Of a stretch of 64,000 nucleotides of DNA, positions 22,407 through 34,531 are shown piece by piece. The translations under genes and the position numbers were made by a program. Positions within the stretch are counted from its first letter, which is position 1; each line of letters begins with the position of its first letter. Source of the DNA: Dipteris shenzhenensis (Eukaryota; Polypodiophyta; Polypodiopsida; Gleicheniales); NCBI GenBank assembly GCA_047967505.1, contig CM106541.1; one strand, given 5' to 3'. The notes beneath the pieces were generated by a model. It had not been told where the DNA came from. It did not search any database and saw nothing but the letters and a program-made list of their open reading frames with translations.

Positions 22407-24150
22407 CTACATCGCTCTGTTTCCTCGACACCGAAAGATAAGGTATTTTTTTAAACCTGTATCAGTGAGATAAATGGTATTTTGTTTACATATGACAGCC
22501 TGAAAATTGTGCATAAACCATTTTCTTGTGTGTGCAACTGCTTTTGAAAATTTTAAAAACCAAATCTCTATTGTGAGGTTTATTAAGAAATTGAAAACAG
22601 TTTTCCAGAGAAATTGAAAACATTTACATACGTGTGGCCTTGTGCATGTTTAGTAATTCGACCCACACATTAACCTACGTACATTCGTAAGACCTTAGTA
22701 GTAACCGTTTCAACTTGCGAGAAATTTCTTGGAGATTATTAAAGGTGTTGAGACCAAGCCTGAGCACCTTGGCAAGATAGTGATGAAGGCAGATACTGTT
22801 GTGGTCAAATGAACGTTGAGTCACTCTCAATGATTGTAGATTTTGTTCTTTCGAACATTCAAATGGCTGACACCGAAGTGAGGCTTGGAAGGTTTTAAGG
22901 ATTTTATACGACCAACAATGTGGCGCGAATAGTTACTCTCTTGAATTTGTTATTCATTATGACACTAGGAGACCATCTTGTCAAGGTGGGCCAAGAGGTT
23001 GATAGCCTGACAGCAAGCTTCCATGCAGCTTGAATGGGCTACTGACTTCCCTAATGCACAGGGAAAGATCGGTTGGAAAAGTCACCTCCCCATTTGTAAG
23101 CCCCCATATGAAGAGAGCATGGGGGAGGTTTAGGGTTAGGGTTGCCACATGGCATGTGGGTAGCAAACTCAGAGAGAGAAGCGTAAAGAGGGAGCATATT
23201 GCCTGCCATGCGGGTAGCAAACTTAGAGGGAGAAGCGTAGAGAGGGAGCTGCCACATTGGCAGCACATAGGCTGCCATGTGGGCAGTAGACTGAAGAGAG
23301 TACCTGATAGATGGAAGCTCTCGTGGAGGACAGATCTGGTATGGAATGGCCAGGAGTTTTTCAGAGGCAGGTTGGAGCAGATCTGTGCAGAGATGTGGAA
23401 CAGAGTGACGATGTCAGCATCAGTACGGACTGTTTGCAGCAGGGGCACGGGTCCAGATCAGAGGTTCCAGGGCAAGACAATGCCCAAGAAAGGCTTGGAA
23501 CAGATGGCACCTTGGAGCAGGCATGTTCTAACTGTTTTCAAGAGTTGTACGGGGCTATACCAGGTCCCCTAGGGCTGGAACATGACCATGGACAGGCTGG
23601 AACCATAGGTGCTGGATTGTGGCACTTTTGGGGCAGAAAAGAGGCCTGGAACAGGTTTGCAGGTGACCTCACAGCTCAGAAAGTTTTGCAGGCAGGATTA
23701 TGGTGTACATTATTCCAGGATGCCCATGTTGCAGATCTGGTTGAAGCAGAGGTTAATGATCAAGACTGGGCTTTTTAGGCTTCGGATAGGTATTTTACAA
23801 TGCACTGGCTCTTTGTGGGTGTGCATTTGATGTAGTAGTGTAGCTTTTAGTTGGTGACTTTTGGTGGAATGGTTTTGGCTCTTAGTGAGTAAACCTTCTT
23901 CTTTTTGGCTTTTCTGTTTGAGTCATTATTGGTTTGCTTCTGTAGACTTCCCCATTTCGTTCGCGGGGTCATGGGGCGACACATTTAGTTCTAAGATTGT
24001 AAGAGGGATCTATGACCCTTTGAAGTGATGAGCAGGTGGTTAGTTGTGAATGTAGTTTTGCTGGTGGTTCGCTGACAGGTTAGGAATGTAGTTTTGCATC
24101 TTTGTAGGAAGCGGTACATAAGTATAAGGGGTCCATTTAGTTTTTTATGT
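22407..24150. other. 3' flank and intergenic; small minisatellite at 23.14-23.30 kb
   Basis: No gene is recognised. Positions 23,138-23,300 hold two and a half copies of a 53-68-bp unit with CATGTGGGTAGCAAACT and AGAGAGAAGCGTA. Two TTTAGGG units occur at about 23,128-23,144. Two overlapping ORFs at 23,030-23,778 have no identifiable domain and overlap the minisatellite. Confidence 0.45.
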
Positions 24151-24151
24151 T

Positions 24152-24156
<5 letters not shown>

Positions 24157-24190
<34 letters not shown>
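24157..24190. repeat. (GA)n microsatellite
   Basis: An uninterrupted run of alternating A and G of about 17 units; it gives an artefactual RE-repeat ORF. Confidence 0.95.
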
Positions 24191-24198
<8 letters not shown>

Positions 24199-24269
24199 CC
24201 TGTTTTTTGGAAGATTTTGTTTCTTGATTTGCTTGTTTATTTTTGCTTAGTCACCTTCTTCCTTTATTT

Positions 24270-26030
24270 TTATAGTAGCTGGTCATGAAGAACACGAGGA
24301 CCAATGCTTGCTTGGATCTTGCCTAAGTGGCAGAACAAAATAGAGACCAGCTCCTCTTGAAGAACCCTCATCACGAGCCTCTCGGCCGACGAAAGATCGG
24401 CCATGGTATTTCTCACGAACCCACCGTTCACTGATTTAAGGCAGGCGATAGAACTCACCTCCCACATGAAAAGGGGAGCGTTCGGAACCGTTCGCCGGAA
24501 GCACGTGTTCCGGTTGGGAAATGAAGCAACCCCCATGAGCTCCGCCAACGGAAGGCCTGCCAGGCTGATTGATACTTGTGTGAACCTTCGGATTTCCAAA
24601 ATCCACCGCCAAGAGACGCGCCTAAGACGCTCAACTAGACTAAATATACAAGTTCGATGAAGAATTCGATCGGGGAACAACAGGGAACTGGGATAGAGGG
24701 GGGAGGGGTCGGACCTTCCCCCAGTGTTGGGCCACTTCTCCCGGGGAACCAGGGGATATTTTGACTTCTATTGGGGGTGTAACGTGATTGGATCTACTAC
24801 TTGTAACCCCGGATTGCAGTCTCCAGAACTACATTTGTCGCTGGACGTTGTTTTGTAAATGGGAATTCTCTGAACTCTTCGCGTTGCGAACAGCGAGTGA
24901 ACGACAGCTTTCTAAGTTGTTGCTACTAGCTATTAGTTTCTCGTTCAATCGCTTTAACAGACGGTGGTAACGATGTGTCACCAATTGTCACCCTTTTAGG
25001 ACCATCAATCGATGATGGAACTAGTTTCAGCGACCCCGCTACGCCGGGCTATCGGCTATAGAATCTGTGTTTTTGTTGAGAGTCACTTCCAGATAATGAA
25101 GTAACTCCGCGGTTTCTAGGTCAAGGCTATACTCTACGATTAAGCTATTTCCACCAGCGGAACCAGAGATCTCGGGGTGAAAAACAATATTAAGAATAAT
25201 TCATGAAATTAGCCTATTGGATGTATGCCCGGACCCGCTCATATCGGTACTCTTAGAGTAGCCCTAAAGCACGTGAGCCACCTTCAAGAAGATGTTTGGG
25301 TCTTCCAAACATGATTGCGAATTCCCCCTCAAGATGCCTGGTATATAAAATGCATGTTGTGGGCTGGTGTGGCCATAGTTACAGGTGTGGTACTGTGGAG
25401 GCAATCCCACTATGACAGGAAACAAAACGGGAATGGCGTGGAATTGCTCGAAACTAGACCTACCAGCCAGATACTGTTGTTCATCTAACTGAAACCCCCC
25501 ACCGGTTTCATCAAGCTAGCTTCTTACATTGCCAAGAGGAAACCGTCGGGGAAAGCAATGGAAAAGCAGATGGTTCTTTGACTATGCTATCTTAGGAGAT
25601 GACTTAGTAATAAGCTCCCCGGCAGGTACGTGCATCGAATGAATGACCCTAGTAGATCTTGTTCTCTCCCAGTTCAGATCTATGTCTGGAATGTAGAATT
25701 TATCCCGTGGTGAAAGGGAAGAGTGGAGACTACCAACCGCCAGGGTTTCTCAGAAAGATCGGGCACGGTTCCCCCCTGCCTGCAAAATGATCTCCTCTGG
25801 TTCCCCAATGGAATTTGTAAATGGAAAGGGCGCCACCTGTACAACCTTGTTTGTGCAAATACCATCACGAACAAGCCAAGATCTTGAGCCCTTCGACCTA
25901 CCTCTCCAGATTGAGCGCAGGCTCAGGAAAGCGTTCTCAAACACGCGGTTTCGGTTGCCCACTCGGAATAAAACGTTTTTGTTACCTCTTTTTTCTTCTC
26001 TTTGGTTTTCTCTTTTATTTTCTGTGTAGA
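24270..26030 (+). pseudogene. possible endogenous mitovirus-like RdRp fragment in organelle-like DNA
   Basis: This stretch is richer in GC, in C/G runs and in dispersed stops than its AT-rich flanks and looks like foreign or organelle-type DNA. In the + frame at 25,571-25,618 it encodes WFFDYAILGDDLVIS, which closely fits RdRp motif C of mitoviruses and related narnavirus-like polymerases (YA-LGDD-V/I-I). Further on, 25,787-25,826 encodes MISSGSPMEFVNGKG, resembling the S--G--EF element that follows motif C in that group. The spacing is longer than usual and frame changes and stops are needed, so the copy is broken. Palm motifs A and B were not convincingly found. Mitovirus-like copies are known in plant mitochondrial and nuclear genomes, so transfer from mitochondrial DNA is one route. 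The motif is seen; the identity is inferred. Confidence 0.42.
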
Positions 26031-28200
26031 TTTTTGGACTTTAGAACAAGAAAAATTCTAAATTGTATATTGGATATATTCTAGTCGTACAAAGGTATAA
26101 ATGTTTTGTTGTGACATGGCTTCTCAAATTCGATGGGTACGACGACATGGAGCTTCCATATAGTGCATAGTCAACTCGATTTGTGCATGGACGACTGCAT
26201 GGCGACCAAGTGGAGGTGACGGACCAATTGTAGGGCTGCGGTTTCTTTATATTCGGAGAGAAGTTGGTGTAGTGCTTCCTTTTCAGGCCATGAGCATGTG
26301 CAGTATCGTGTGCATTGGTTTCATTGAGTTGGCTTCTTCATATTTCTAGTCGGTTCTACGCAGGGTTGATATTTATGTGAGAAATTTTTGTGATTATTGA
26401 TCTATAGAGAAAGAGAGTGAGCTTATCATTTTAGAATACTTCGGAATTCTCTTTGATCTGCATGCACTACAAAACCAACATATCCAGCTTGTAGATATGG
26501 AGGCGGAGGCATGGAAGATCTTGGAGTTGTATGAGACAAACAACACATTATGTATCCTTTCCCTCTAGAATTGACCATTCACTATGGTGATGGATGGAGG
26601 AGATAGAATCCATGACCTTCACATTAAGGTGAAGGTTGTGAGGGAGTAGGTGGCTGCAATTGGTCACAAGGTGGACACTGTGAGAAGTACAACGGAAATG
26701 AACAAAAGTGTGTGTGAGAGAGAGCATGCCTCACACACCACATTGAGAAGGAGAGAAAGACTTAAGAGATTCTCTGGCAAAAGCCCTGCTACAACTGGGG
26801 GGAAACCTCTGCACAACAGGCTGCTCAAGAGCTCTACATGACATCTCAACAACCTCAACCATTGGAGGCACACGTGTGGAAGAAGTGCTCCATAACCTTG
26901 CTCCAAAACTCGCACGGTTGGGTTGGCTATGCTGCTCCAGCAAGTGATGAAATGAGGGTTGAGGGGGGTCTATGAATAGCCCCTAGCCCCTCCCTAAAGA
27001 ACTAATGAGCAGGAGCTCTAAAGAACCGATCAGCATGGGGGCATATAGTCGGCTCCTTGTGTTGGATGGCCGACCAGCAAGCATGGTGGGCCAACCCACC
27101 GTGGTAGCAGCCTTCCAAGGGGCTGGTCCCTTGTGCCATAAGAGCCGACTAGCCCTCCTCTAAGGCCGACTCCTGCTGCCCTCTATAAGGGGCTCTACTA
27201 ATAGCCTTGCTAGGGGGCTGGCCCCTGTCTATGGCCGACTTGGCTTGGTGATAAGGCTGATGCAGCAGCCTATGAGAAAAAGATGTTGGGGCCTAGACTT
27301 CTGCCTCGAAGGCTCTTGTCAGCATAGGTAGATCTACCCTACTCTAACTTTACAAGGCGAGCACACCCACAACAAGGCCCCTTGCTCATCCTACCCTAGC
27401 CTCACACAGGGCCGGCACACCCAAGGCAACCTTAGGAGATGTTGACACCCCCTCACCTCCTGGATGGAATAGAGACGCGAGGGAGCTAGGTGTGTTGCTA
27501 GAACAATTGGAGGAATCCATCTTCTGAGACTCCATTGCTGAAGACTGCCACAAGTACTGTCGAAGAAGTCCCCTCTTGGTGCAAACCGCCTTAGCATGAT
27601 CACTGCAAACTTGGAACTGTCGCTTCTAGGCCACCAGTGCTAGTTACACTCCTCTGGTCCAGTATTGGTACTATACGTCATCTGGTACAACAATCCAACT
27701 GCGGATAGTGGAACAGAAGGTACTGGAACAATAAAATCCAACTGATATTGCCACCGTGCATGGGCACTTGTATCGTAGAGCTTGATAGCCCGATCGATGA
27801 AGTTCCGTGCTCCAATGACAACGGGCATATTATAGCTCACAAGGATCAATCGACTGTGTTTGGATTCCCGCACTGGAAATCTGCTGACCCATCCGTATCT
27901 CTAGAAGCTCATCAGGCAATAGCTGCAGTAGAACACTAGGAGACCCCCTTTGGATCTGCCAAGTCATAATGTCCAGATAGAGTACATACTAGTAACATAT
28001 TGCCACCTGAGTCAGCGGGACCTGGCTCGAGGTGCTGCTTAAAAGCCTGCCTCGAATCAATGATAGACTCTCTTTCGATTGAACCTGACTATTAGGTCCC
28101 GCTGCCACAAACAAGCAAGCAATCCTCTATCTGGATTCGGAAAGCTTGTTGGGAGCGCATCCTTTCACATGTGACTAGAAGGCTAGAGTATATGTCGTCG
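26031..28200. other. no recognisable gene; short GGCTGGYCC/GCCGACT repeats
   Basis: Short ORFs only. From 27,040 to 27,270 the motifs GCCGACT and GGGGCTGG(T/C)CCC recur many times, recalling the repeats at 7.6-7.8 kb. A minus-strand ORF at 27,873-27,640 has no identifiable domain. Confidence 0.4.
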
Positions 28201-28214
28201 TGGTGGTAACACTA

Positions 28215-28310
28215 TTGGCCAACTGGTTATTACTAGGCCCCTCACCATTCTTTTGGGGACACTGCCGCCAATAATGACCTTTCTAGCCATATAAGGAAAA
28301 CGAGATTCTG
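28215..28310 (-). pseudogene. retroelement gag knuckle fragment
   Basis: The minus strand reads FSLYG-stop-KGHYWRQCPQKNGEGPSNN. The KGHYWRQCP core matches the second half of a gag CCHC knuckle; the first two Cys are replaced (Ser/Phe and Tyr) and a stop interrupts it. It is a scrap with no identifiable flanking pol. Confidence 0.4.
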
Positions 28311-28894
28311 ATATGAGACAAAGCTGAATGAGCCCTGGCTTAGTCCCCAATCCACTTGAGCCAAGAATAGCTGTCCTTGCTTGCCCTGCAAGTCAATGGA
28401 TTTTAACCCCCCAGATTCTTTGCCTTGGCCGGCCCATGGAATTAATTAAGTATCCTTTACAGATTTAATCAGTTTGAGGCCAGGTCAGTCACCGTAAATT
28501 CCCTAAAAGTGGAAATTCATGTTCCTGTGACATATTTCAACCGCACACTGCTCACCCACCATTGACTTGTCAAAGTACGCGGTCAAATCCATCGCTGAAG
28601 TATTATTATGAGTAAAACAGGGTGCTGCAATCATATCTTGTTTGCTGTTTTTCAGGACAGCAAACTTTTCATTAACATTATCACAACTGAGACATGCTTC
28701 ATAGGTGTGCTTAGCAGAAAGCAAACTATTATCAAAACACAAATTCAGGCCTACCTACACACTAGAAAGCATCACAGTCTCCAGATTGTAATAACTGAAA
28801 TGTTTCCAAAGCAGAACAAAAATATCGATCATTAGACTCATGTAAATTCAAGTCAAGTTGAGAGGTAATCTTGACCATAGATCCAGGAAGATCC

Positions 28895-30043
28895 CCTTCA
28901 AGGAAGAAACCACTTTCCATTAACTTGAAAATTTATTATATGATTTTTGTAGCCAATATTTACAGAGGGGTTCTTCGCAAAGAACCACTCCATGCCAATC
29001 AAAACATCAACCTGATCTAATCTCATAACATTGAACGATAAAAATTTTGAGTAATCCTGAATGTCCACTTGCAGATTTGAAACTAACTCTTGCCAAGATT
29101 TTGTAGCTCCATGCACGAGATTTACGACGTAGAGATGGCTATTGGGAACTGTGGGGATGTTGAGCTTTTGTACAAGAGAAGCATCTATAAAATTGTGAGT
29201 ACTACCATTGCCAAATAAGATGTGAAGTGGATGGCCCCTGACATATCCAACCATGCGAATTAAATCATGGGGTCCAAACGCATCGACATTAAAATGACAT
29301 TTCTCATAATTTGAATAAGAAGAAAAGGCTTAAAGATGAGCAATGTGACAAGAATTACCTGGCATACATGATTTACGAAGTGGACAGCCGCTTTCCCTCT
29401 ACCTTTCGCTCCGTTCAAAGGACAAGCATGCAATATGTGGCCTGGCTTGCCACACCTGAAGCAAAGTACTTTGGCTCGGGCTTCTTCCTATGTTGGAGAA
29501 TTGGTGCGAGCCTTCTCCGCGAGAGGCCCCAACATCTACTTGTTGTAGTTAGCCTTTTCAGGCTTGGAGCAGCTTGACGATTCTTTCGGTTGTATGTTCT
29601 CTTAGGCTTGCCATTTTGCACAGCCGATCAAGATCCAACTTCCTTGTGTCCATAGGCACTGTCGTAGATCTTTGCAAAATGGATAGCCTCCTTAAGTGTA
29701 TGTGGCTTGTTTCTTCGGATTTCATTTTGATAATCCTTAGGTAAACTATTCACAAAGAACAAGTGCAATCCTTGTTGATTGAAGTCGGGGAACTTTGCAG
29801 TAATATCTCTGAAGTCATGAAGATGTAACTGCAAGGACTTGGTATTCTTTGAGAGATTTTGAAGCTTTCGAAAATTATCATCCTCATCAGGTTCTTGCAG
29901 TAATTCCTTTGTGAAAGCCCCACAAAACTTAGTCTCACAAAACTTAGTCCAAGACTTTGGACCAAAAGGCTGAAAGACTTCCCTCGTAAATGCATCTCAA
30001 CAAGGGTCAGGCAGATTATCGTTTGGATGATCATTGATGGCAA
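28895..30043 (-). pseudogene. Ty3/gypsy gag-protease relic
   Basis: On the minus strand gag sequence (LHDFRDITAKFPDFNQQG, SLPKDYQNEIRRNKPHTLKEAIHFA) is followed by a knuckle, LCFRCGKPGHILHACPLNGA, at about 29,420-29,470, reached by a one-base frameshift. Then comes a retropepsin domain at 29,254-28,898. Its active-site loop reads ILFGNGSTHNFID where the family has a D-S-G triad, so the catalytic Asp is replaced by Gly. The second half (VDVLIGMEWF) is well kept. RT, RNase H and integrase do not follow, as the next 400 bp are unrelated. The element is dead. Confidence 0.75.
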
Positions 30044-30270
30044 AGTGAGCTCCCTACCTGCTCAGCCAAGAGCAGGCATACTTTGGAGTCCTCTCTTTCT
30101 TCCCTCTTGAGTAGATCTCAGGAGAAAAGGAGGGCATACCATAATGTTTTTGGCCTGCCACTTTTAAAGTGGAAGCCTAAGTAACGGTGGCTGAGCTTGG
30201 CAAAGCGCAATTTTTATTTTTGAATTTCCACGTGTTCTATGCCCCTATCATTTTCTCCCCCTTTCTCTCT

Positions 30271-30313
30271 ATGTTCTTCTTCTTCTTCTTCTTCTTCTGC
30301 TTCTTCTTCTTCT
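30271..30313. repeat. (TTC)n microsatellite
   Basis: An almost pure TTC run with one interruption (CTTCTGCTTC); on the minus strand it yields an artefactual poly-Lys ORF. Confidence 0.92.
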
Positions 30314-30330
30314 CACCCTTCAATTTGCCC

Positions 30331-30454
30331 GGACTTGGTATTCTTTGAGAGATTTTGAAGCTTTCGAAAATTATCATCCTCATCAAGGACTTGGTATTCT
30401 TTGAGAGATTTTGAAGCTTTCGAAAATTATCATCCTCATCAGGTTCTTGCAGTA
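30331..30454. repeat. tandem duplicate of a gag segment (third copy at 29,835-29,902)
   Basis: A 55-bp unit starting GGACTTGGTATTC at 30,331 is repeated at 30,387. The second copy extends to 68 bp and, by eye, is identical to 29,835-29,902 inside the gypsy gag relic. Translated on the minus strand it is the QEPDEDDNFRKLQNLSKNTK segment. Confidence 0.85.
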
Positions 30455-30499
30455 CTCTAGTGAGGGACACTCACTCTAGGACTATAGGGATCTCACACA

Positions 30500-31332
30500 T
30501 AGGCTTCGATATCCAACACCCCCTTCGAGGCTAGGGTGAGAAGACTCAAAAGAGACCTTCGTAAGGTTGAAAGGTATGGACCCACTATTGGTCCTCATTG
30601 AGCCAACACTTGAACTTTCATGTCAGGTTTAATAAGGGGCTTGACCTTCATACCTATACATTGGTCCATCCTAAAGACAAGTGGGTGTGAAGACTAGCAT
30701 AACCCCCCTATGAACACCCCCCCTTGCTCTAGGCATGGTATAGAATATACCATGAAGCCTTTTGTAGGACAAGGCACACATAAACTCAAGTTATTACCCC
30801 CATTTTTGGGGGATGAGCCAAGGTAGAGTACCTAACAAACACAAAATGTTCATTGCTAATGCAAGGGCCCATAATCCATTATGGACTCAATAAAGTACAA
30901 TTAGAAAGTTTGAAAGAGAGATCTTGCAATAGTGAGATAGCATTGTGAAGTAGGTGTTGATCATGTTCATGATCGGATTCTGCTCCACGAGATTGGCTGC
31001 TTCTTCATCAAGCTTTTTGAGGCGTGTCGGAAGCATCAATTTGCAATATGTTCAATTCTCTTGCAACATGTACATTTTTCTATCTTACTAGCAAAGTTCT
31101 TGTTTGTGCTGCCCTTGCTTTTTGTGTACATTGCTCTTACCTCTAGAGTGATGGATTGTTTGCGGCGACGATCACTAGCAACTTCAAGAACACTAGGGTC
31201 CAATAAATTCAGGCAGCTGAGTTGCCACATTGGTATTTTGAGTGGCAAAGATGAGTCGTGGAGGGGCGGGAAGAGTTCAAAGGGCGGGTTTGTGTTGGAT
31301 AAAAGGCTGTCCTGTTTGCCTAGTGAATACAA
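30500..31332 (-). pseudogene. copia-like relic: gag knuckle, and polypurine tract plus LTR start
   Basis: The minus-strand ORF 31,332-31,036 ends in KCTCCKRIEHIAN, then a stop (TGA), then CF. With the stop position counted, this is an exact C-x2-C-x4-H-x4-C spacing, typical of copia gag. About 500 bp downstream the minus strand reads TCGAAGGGGG followed by TGTTGGATATCGAAGCC (about 30,535-30,503), the form of a copia polypurine tract plus LTR start. All of pol is missing between them. The LTR is cut off by the duplicated gag segment near 30,454. The gag motif is good evidence; joining it to the LTR is inference. Confidence 0.42.
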
Positions 31333-31369
31333 TAAAGCCGTTTCCCCCCTAAAAGCTATATTGGGTATA

Positions 31370-31711
31370 AAGCAAATAATCTTTTGGTGTTTTAGAACTG
31401 CTTTGTACTAGCTGACCCTCACCATGTGTAAAATTTGCATTTGTAAATTGTGGCTGTGATTGTGATAGCAAATACAACACATGGTACTGTGGTTTTGTGA
31501 TATTTGGAAGAAAAGAACGAAACAAAAAGCTGTGGTTTTTTGATATTAAGCAGATAATCTTTTGATTTTAAAATAAGAAAAGAAAGGGGCAGGGGGGGAG
31601 AAGAGCTGCTTTGCACGACAAGATAAACAGTTAGCCAACTAGCTGACACTCACCATTTAACGTTAGTTTTATGGCTGTGATTGTGGCAGCAAATACAAGA
31701 CATGGTACTGT
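31370..31711. repeat. direct duplication (~180-225-bp spacing)
   Basis: AAGCAAATAATCTTTTG...AGCTGACCCTCACCAT...GGCTGTGATTGTGATAGCAAATACAACACATGGTACTGTGG-type phrases at 31,370-31,489 recur in the same order at 31,549-31,711, with an A/G-rich insertion between two of them. Confidence 0.7.
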
Positions 31712-34531
31712 GGAAAGAGTGGCCATCTTCACACTAATTTGGATGCTGATTGTCATCCTCTGGCAGGATTTGAAAGTGTAATGATGTCTTTCAAGCTTTT
31801 TATGTGCTTGTAATCAGGCTATTTTGGCCACTTCCTGTATGTAACAATTAAATCTCTAATTTAGACGTCTTATTTTGGGTCTTTACCATGCCACATGATT
31901 TCTAATCATTATTGAAAAAATGAGCAATTCTTTAGCTTTTGTGTTTTTTGGCTTTGGTTGTACTATCATCTTTTATTGGAATGAGGAGTGTGTTGCTTCT
32001 TACCCACGAGGAATTGATTGCCGCGCTGCCACTGTTTCTGCATTTTCTCATTTCTGATCAAAAAGCTTAAACTTGTAATTTTTCTTGGTCTTTGCGCTCT
32101 AACCCTAGGCTTGCCTTCCGAGGGAGAAGTAACATAGGAAGTGGGATACATATGGAAACATCTATTGCTGGCGTTGACATTATGCAACCATTTGAGCATG
32201 TCTCAAATATGGATGGAGAAAACTACAGAATGCTTTCAAGTCTCCATGCTAAGATACAGAGATCTTTGGTTTTGGGAGTGCTTTCTTACACCCTCGCTTA
32301 CATGGCCACTACGACCCCCCCCAAGTATCTATCTACGAGGGTCATGTTGTCTAGAGCTCCGATGACATTGAGCGCCATCTTGAAATCACTAGGGGCTGTC
32401 TTCTTAATTTGGGATCTCTTACGTTGGAGCCATGCCTATAGATCACCATGGTATGTACGTGTGTTACCTACCTTGTTACTCGCTACACACATTTGCACAA
32501 CGAATGCTTGACTCCGGCTCCATAGTTGGGCTGCATGCATGGGGCTGCAGTTGTATACCAATAGGTATTGGAAAATTTGTGGCTTGGTATCGATGGAGCA
32601 GTAATCTATTTTGTTATCGTTGCACTATAGTAGTAGTGTATATGAGTATTTACAAGTTGTAATTCTTACGAGTATTGTAAGTCTGATGGATGTTACAAAT
32701 TTATGTTTTCACTAACATTGCATCAAGATATCTGAAATTCATTTCAAGTAACTTTTTTTATTGTGCTAGTAGGTTTAAAGATTTGAGAAAGAACAATTGT
32801 TGTGCCATATGAATGTGCCCACGATCAAGATCATCTAGTAGTATGAGTTGTTATGCCCAGGCCCCCCAGCGAGAAAAAACGGGTATTAGTGATTAATAGA
32901 AACGAGGATATGGCCGATTAACCAAAGCTTTAGAAGCCGGCAAATTAGAAGGATCGTCAAATTCGAGAAATTTTGCCGTTGTTGCCTTGGAATGGTCGGA
33001 TTCGAGAAGTTTCACCGAGCGAGTATATCAGGGGGAGGGAGGGGCAGGGACGACTGAGTGGGAGAGGAAGGGTGGAGAAGGAGAGTGGAGAAGGAGAGGA
33101 TGGCAGCAGCTGCAATTAATCTCACTTCCAGCTCTTCCCAATTGTGAAGATGAGAAGCGGAGGAGGAAAGGATGTGTTTAAAGACATTTGTCCATCAGAT
33201 CCCCAAGGAGAGACAAATCCAACATCTCATTGGACGAGATTGGCTAGGATTTGGAGAGATGGGTATAACTGTTCCTGAATCGAACATGGTGGTTTTGTCG
33301 AGTGGTTGTGGCAGGAAGTTTCGGGAGGAAGACCGTATATTGTGAATTGCAATGATTCACAATTCCTCTGGTGGCTAAAGGGCGAAAAGGGGAGGAAGGG
33401 GGGGAGCTGAGATGTGAAAAGAGAGGATGGCTATGGCGGAACTCCAAATTGAGAAAAGTAAGCATCAGAATTCTCTTCGCCTCACTCGCCAGTTATGAAG
33501 TTGGCTTGGAAGCAAAGCTGGTGAGAGGCGAGGGTGACGAGTGTTACTAGCTTAGATTAATACTCGATAATTAATTTAGGGAGGCTAGTAGCTTAGGTTA
33601 ATAATCAATAATCAAGCTAGGTAAGCTGGTTCACATAATTAATCAATTGAAAAGGTCGTGTATGCGAATAGTAGAGGGTGTGATTAAACACTTCAGTAGA
33701 AGAGTTGTCACCATGGCCTTTAATTTGTTGGCACAAGGGGAGCTATGAGCACTAATTGAACATATATAATTGTGGAAAATGTAAACTGCGCATGCCTTTA
33801 AGGTGGCTTGAAGAATTAAATATGCTTAGCAATGATATTGGAGGAGAGGAAATCTTTTTGATTTGGATTGATCAAAGTGTTCATCTTGCTCCATTTGAAT
33901 TTGAAGTCATCATTGGGTCATAAGGTGATAGCTTATTTCTCTGTTATAGAGTGGGAGTTTGGAAGGGCATTGCCCTTTTGTTATTGCATGTCATTGGAAC
34001 ATGATATTTTAGTTTTCTCTTGCTCTCGGAGTTTTATGTTTTCCAATGATTTGTGGAGAACACAAAGCTAATTATCTGATTTAGTTTGGCCTTATGATGA
34101 TTTCTTTGAAACAACGAAAGCAACTAGCTTAGTTTGGTGAGCCAATGTATGTGTCACACTCAAACACTAACAAACCTTGTTATTTTTGATGGAGCAATAC
34201 AAAAGATTTGATGAGCGAGCATTGGGTAATAAATTTGCCCCCCTCTCATCTCGTTTGGAACTTTTATGGGGGTGTGAGGAGGCATTGCATGGAGGTCTAG
34301 GACCTCTATACCTGGTCCTGACGTGGTGAAACGTGGCCATCAAGTTCATGTAGAAAATCTAGGCACTCGACTTGATAGGACAAGGACCACACATCGTTCA
34401 ACAGTAGGTGCCTAAGATGAAGAGGTGGTAGAATATTTATTCAAAGGATCTAATAGAACATGAACCAATTCTTTGAATGCCTACTACTCCAAACTCTATC
34501 GTAATTGGTGAAGCCTCATTGCATGCCATCG
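31712..34531. other. no recognisable gene
   Basis: Only short ORFs are present. The longest (32,152-32,511 from its first ATG) has no domain I recognise. Purine-rich stretches lie at 33,030-33,110 (GTGGAGAAGGAGA repeated) and 33,380-33,420. Confidence 0.4.

Noticed and set aside
23030-23778. Overlapping 155-180-codon + strand ORFs
   Set aside because: They cross a minisatellite, have no recognisable domain, and two frames are equally open, so composition is the likely cause.
24270-24680. 136-codon minus-strand ORF as an organelle gene
   Set aside because: No recognisable mitochondrial or plastid protein; it lies in the block that carries the RdRp-like motif on the other strand, so it was not called separately.
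30237-30470. Minus-strand ORF with poly-Lys tail
   Set aside because: It is the (TTC)n microsatellite fused by chance to a duplicated gag segment.
32092-32511. 139-codon + strand ORF as a host gene
   Set aside because: Opens with a non-ATG codon, no domain or homology recognised, and no splice or regulatory support; left unannotated.
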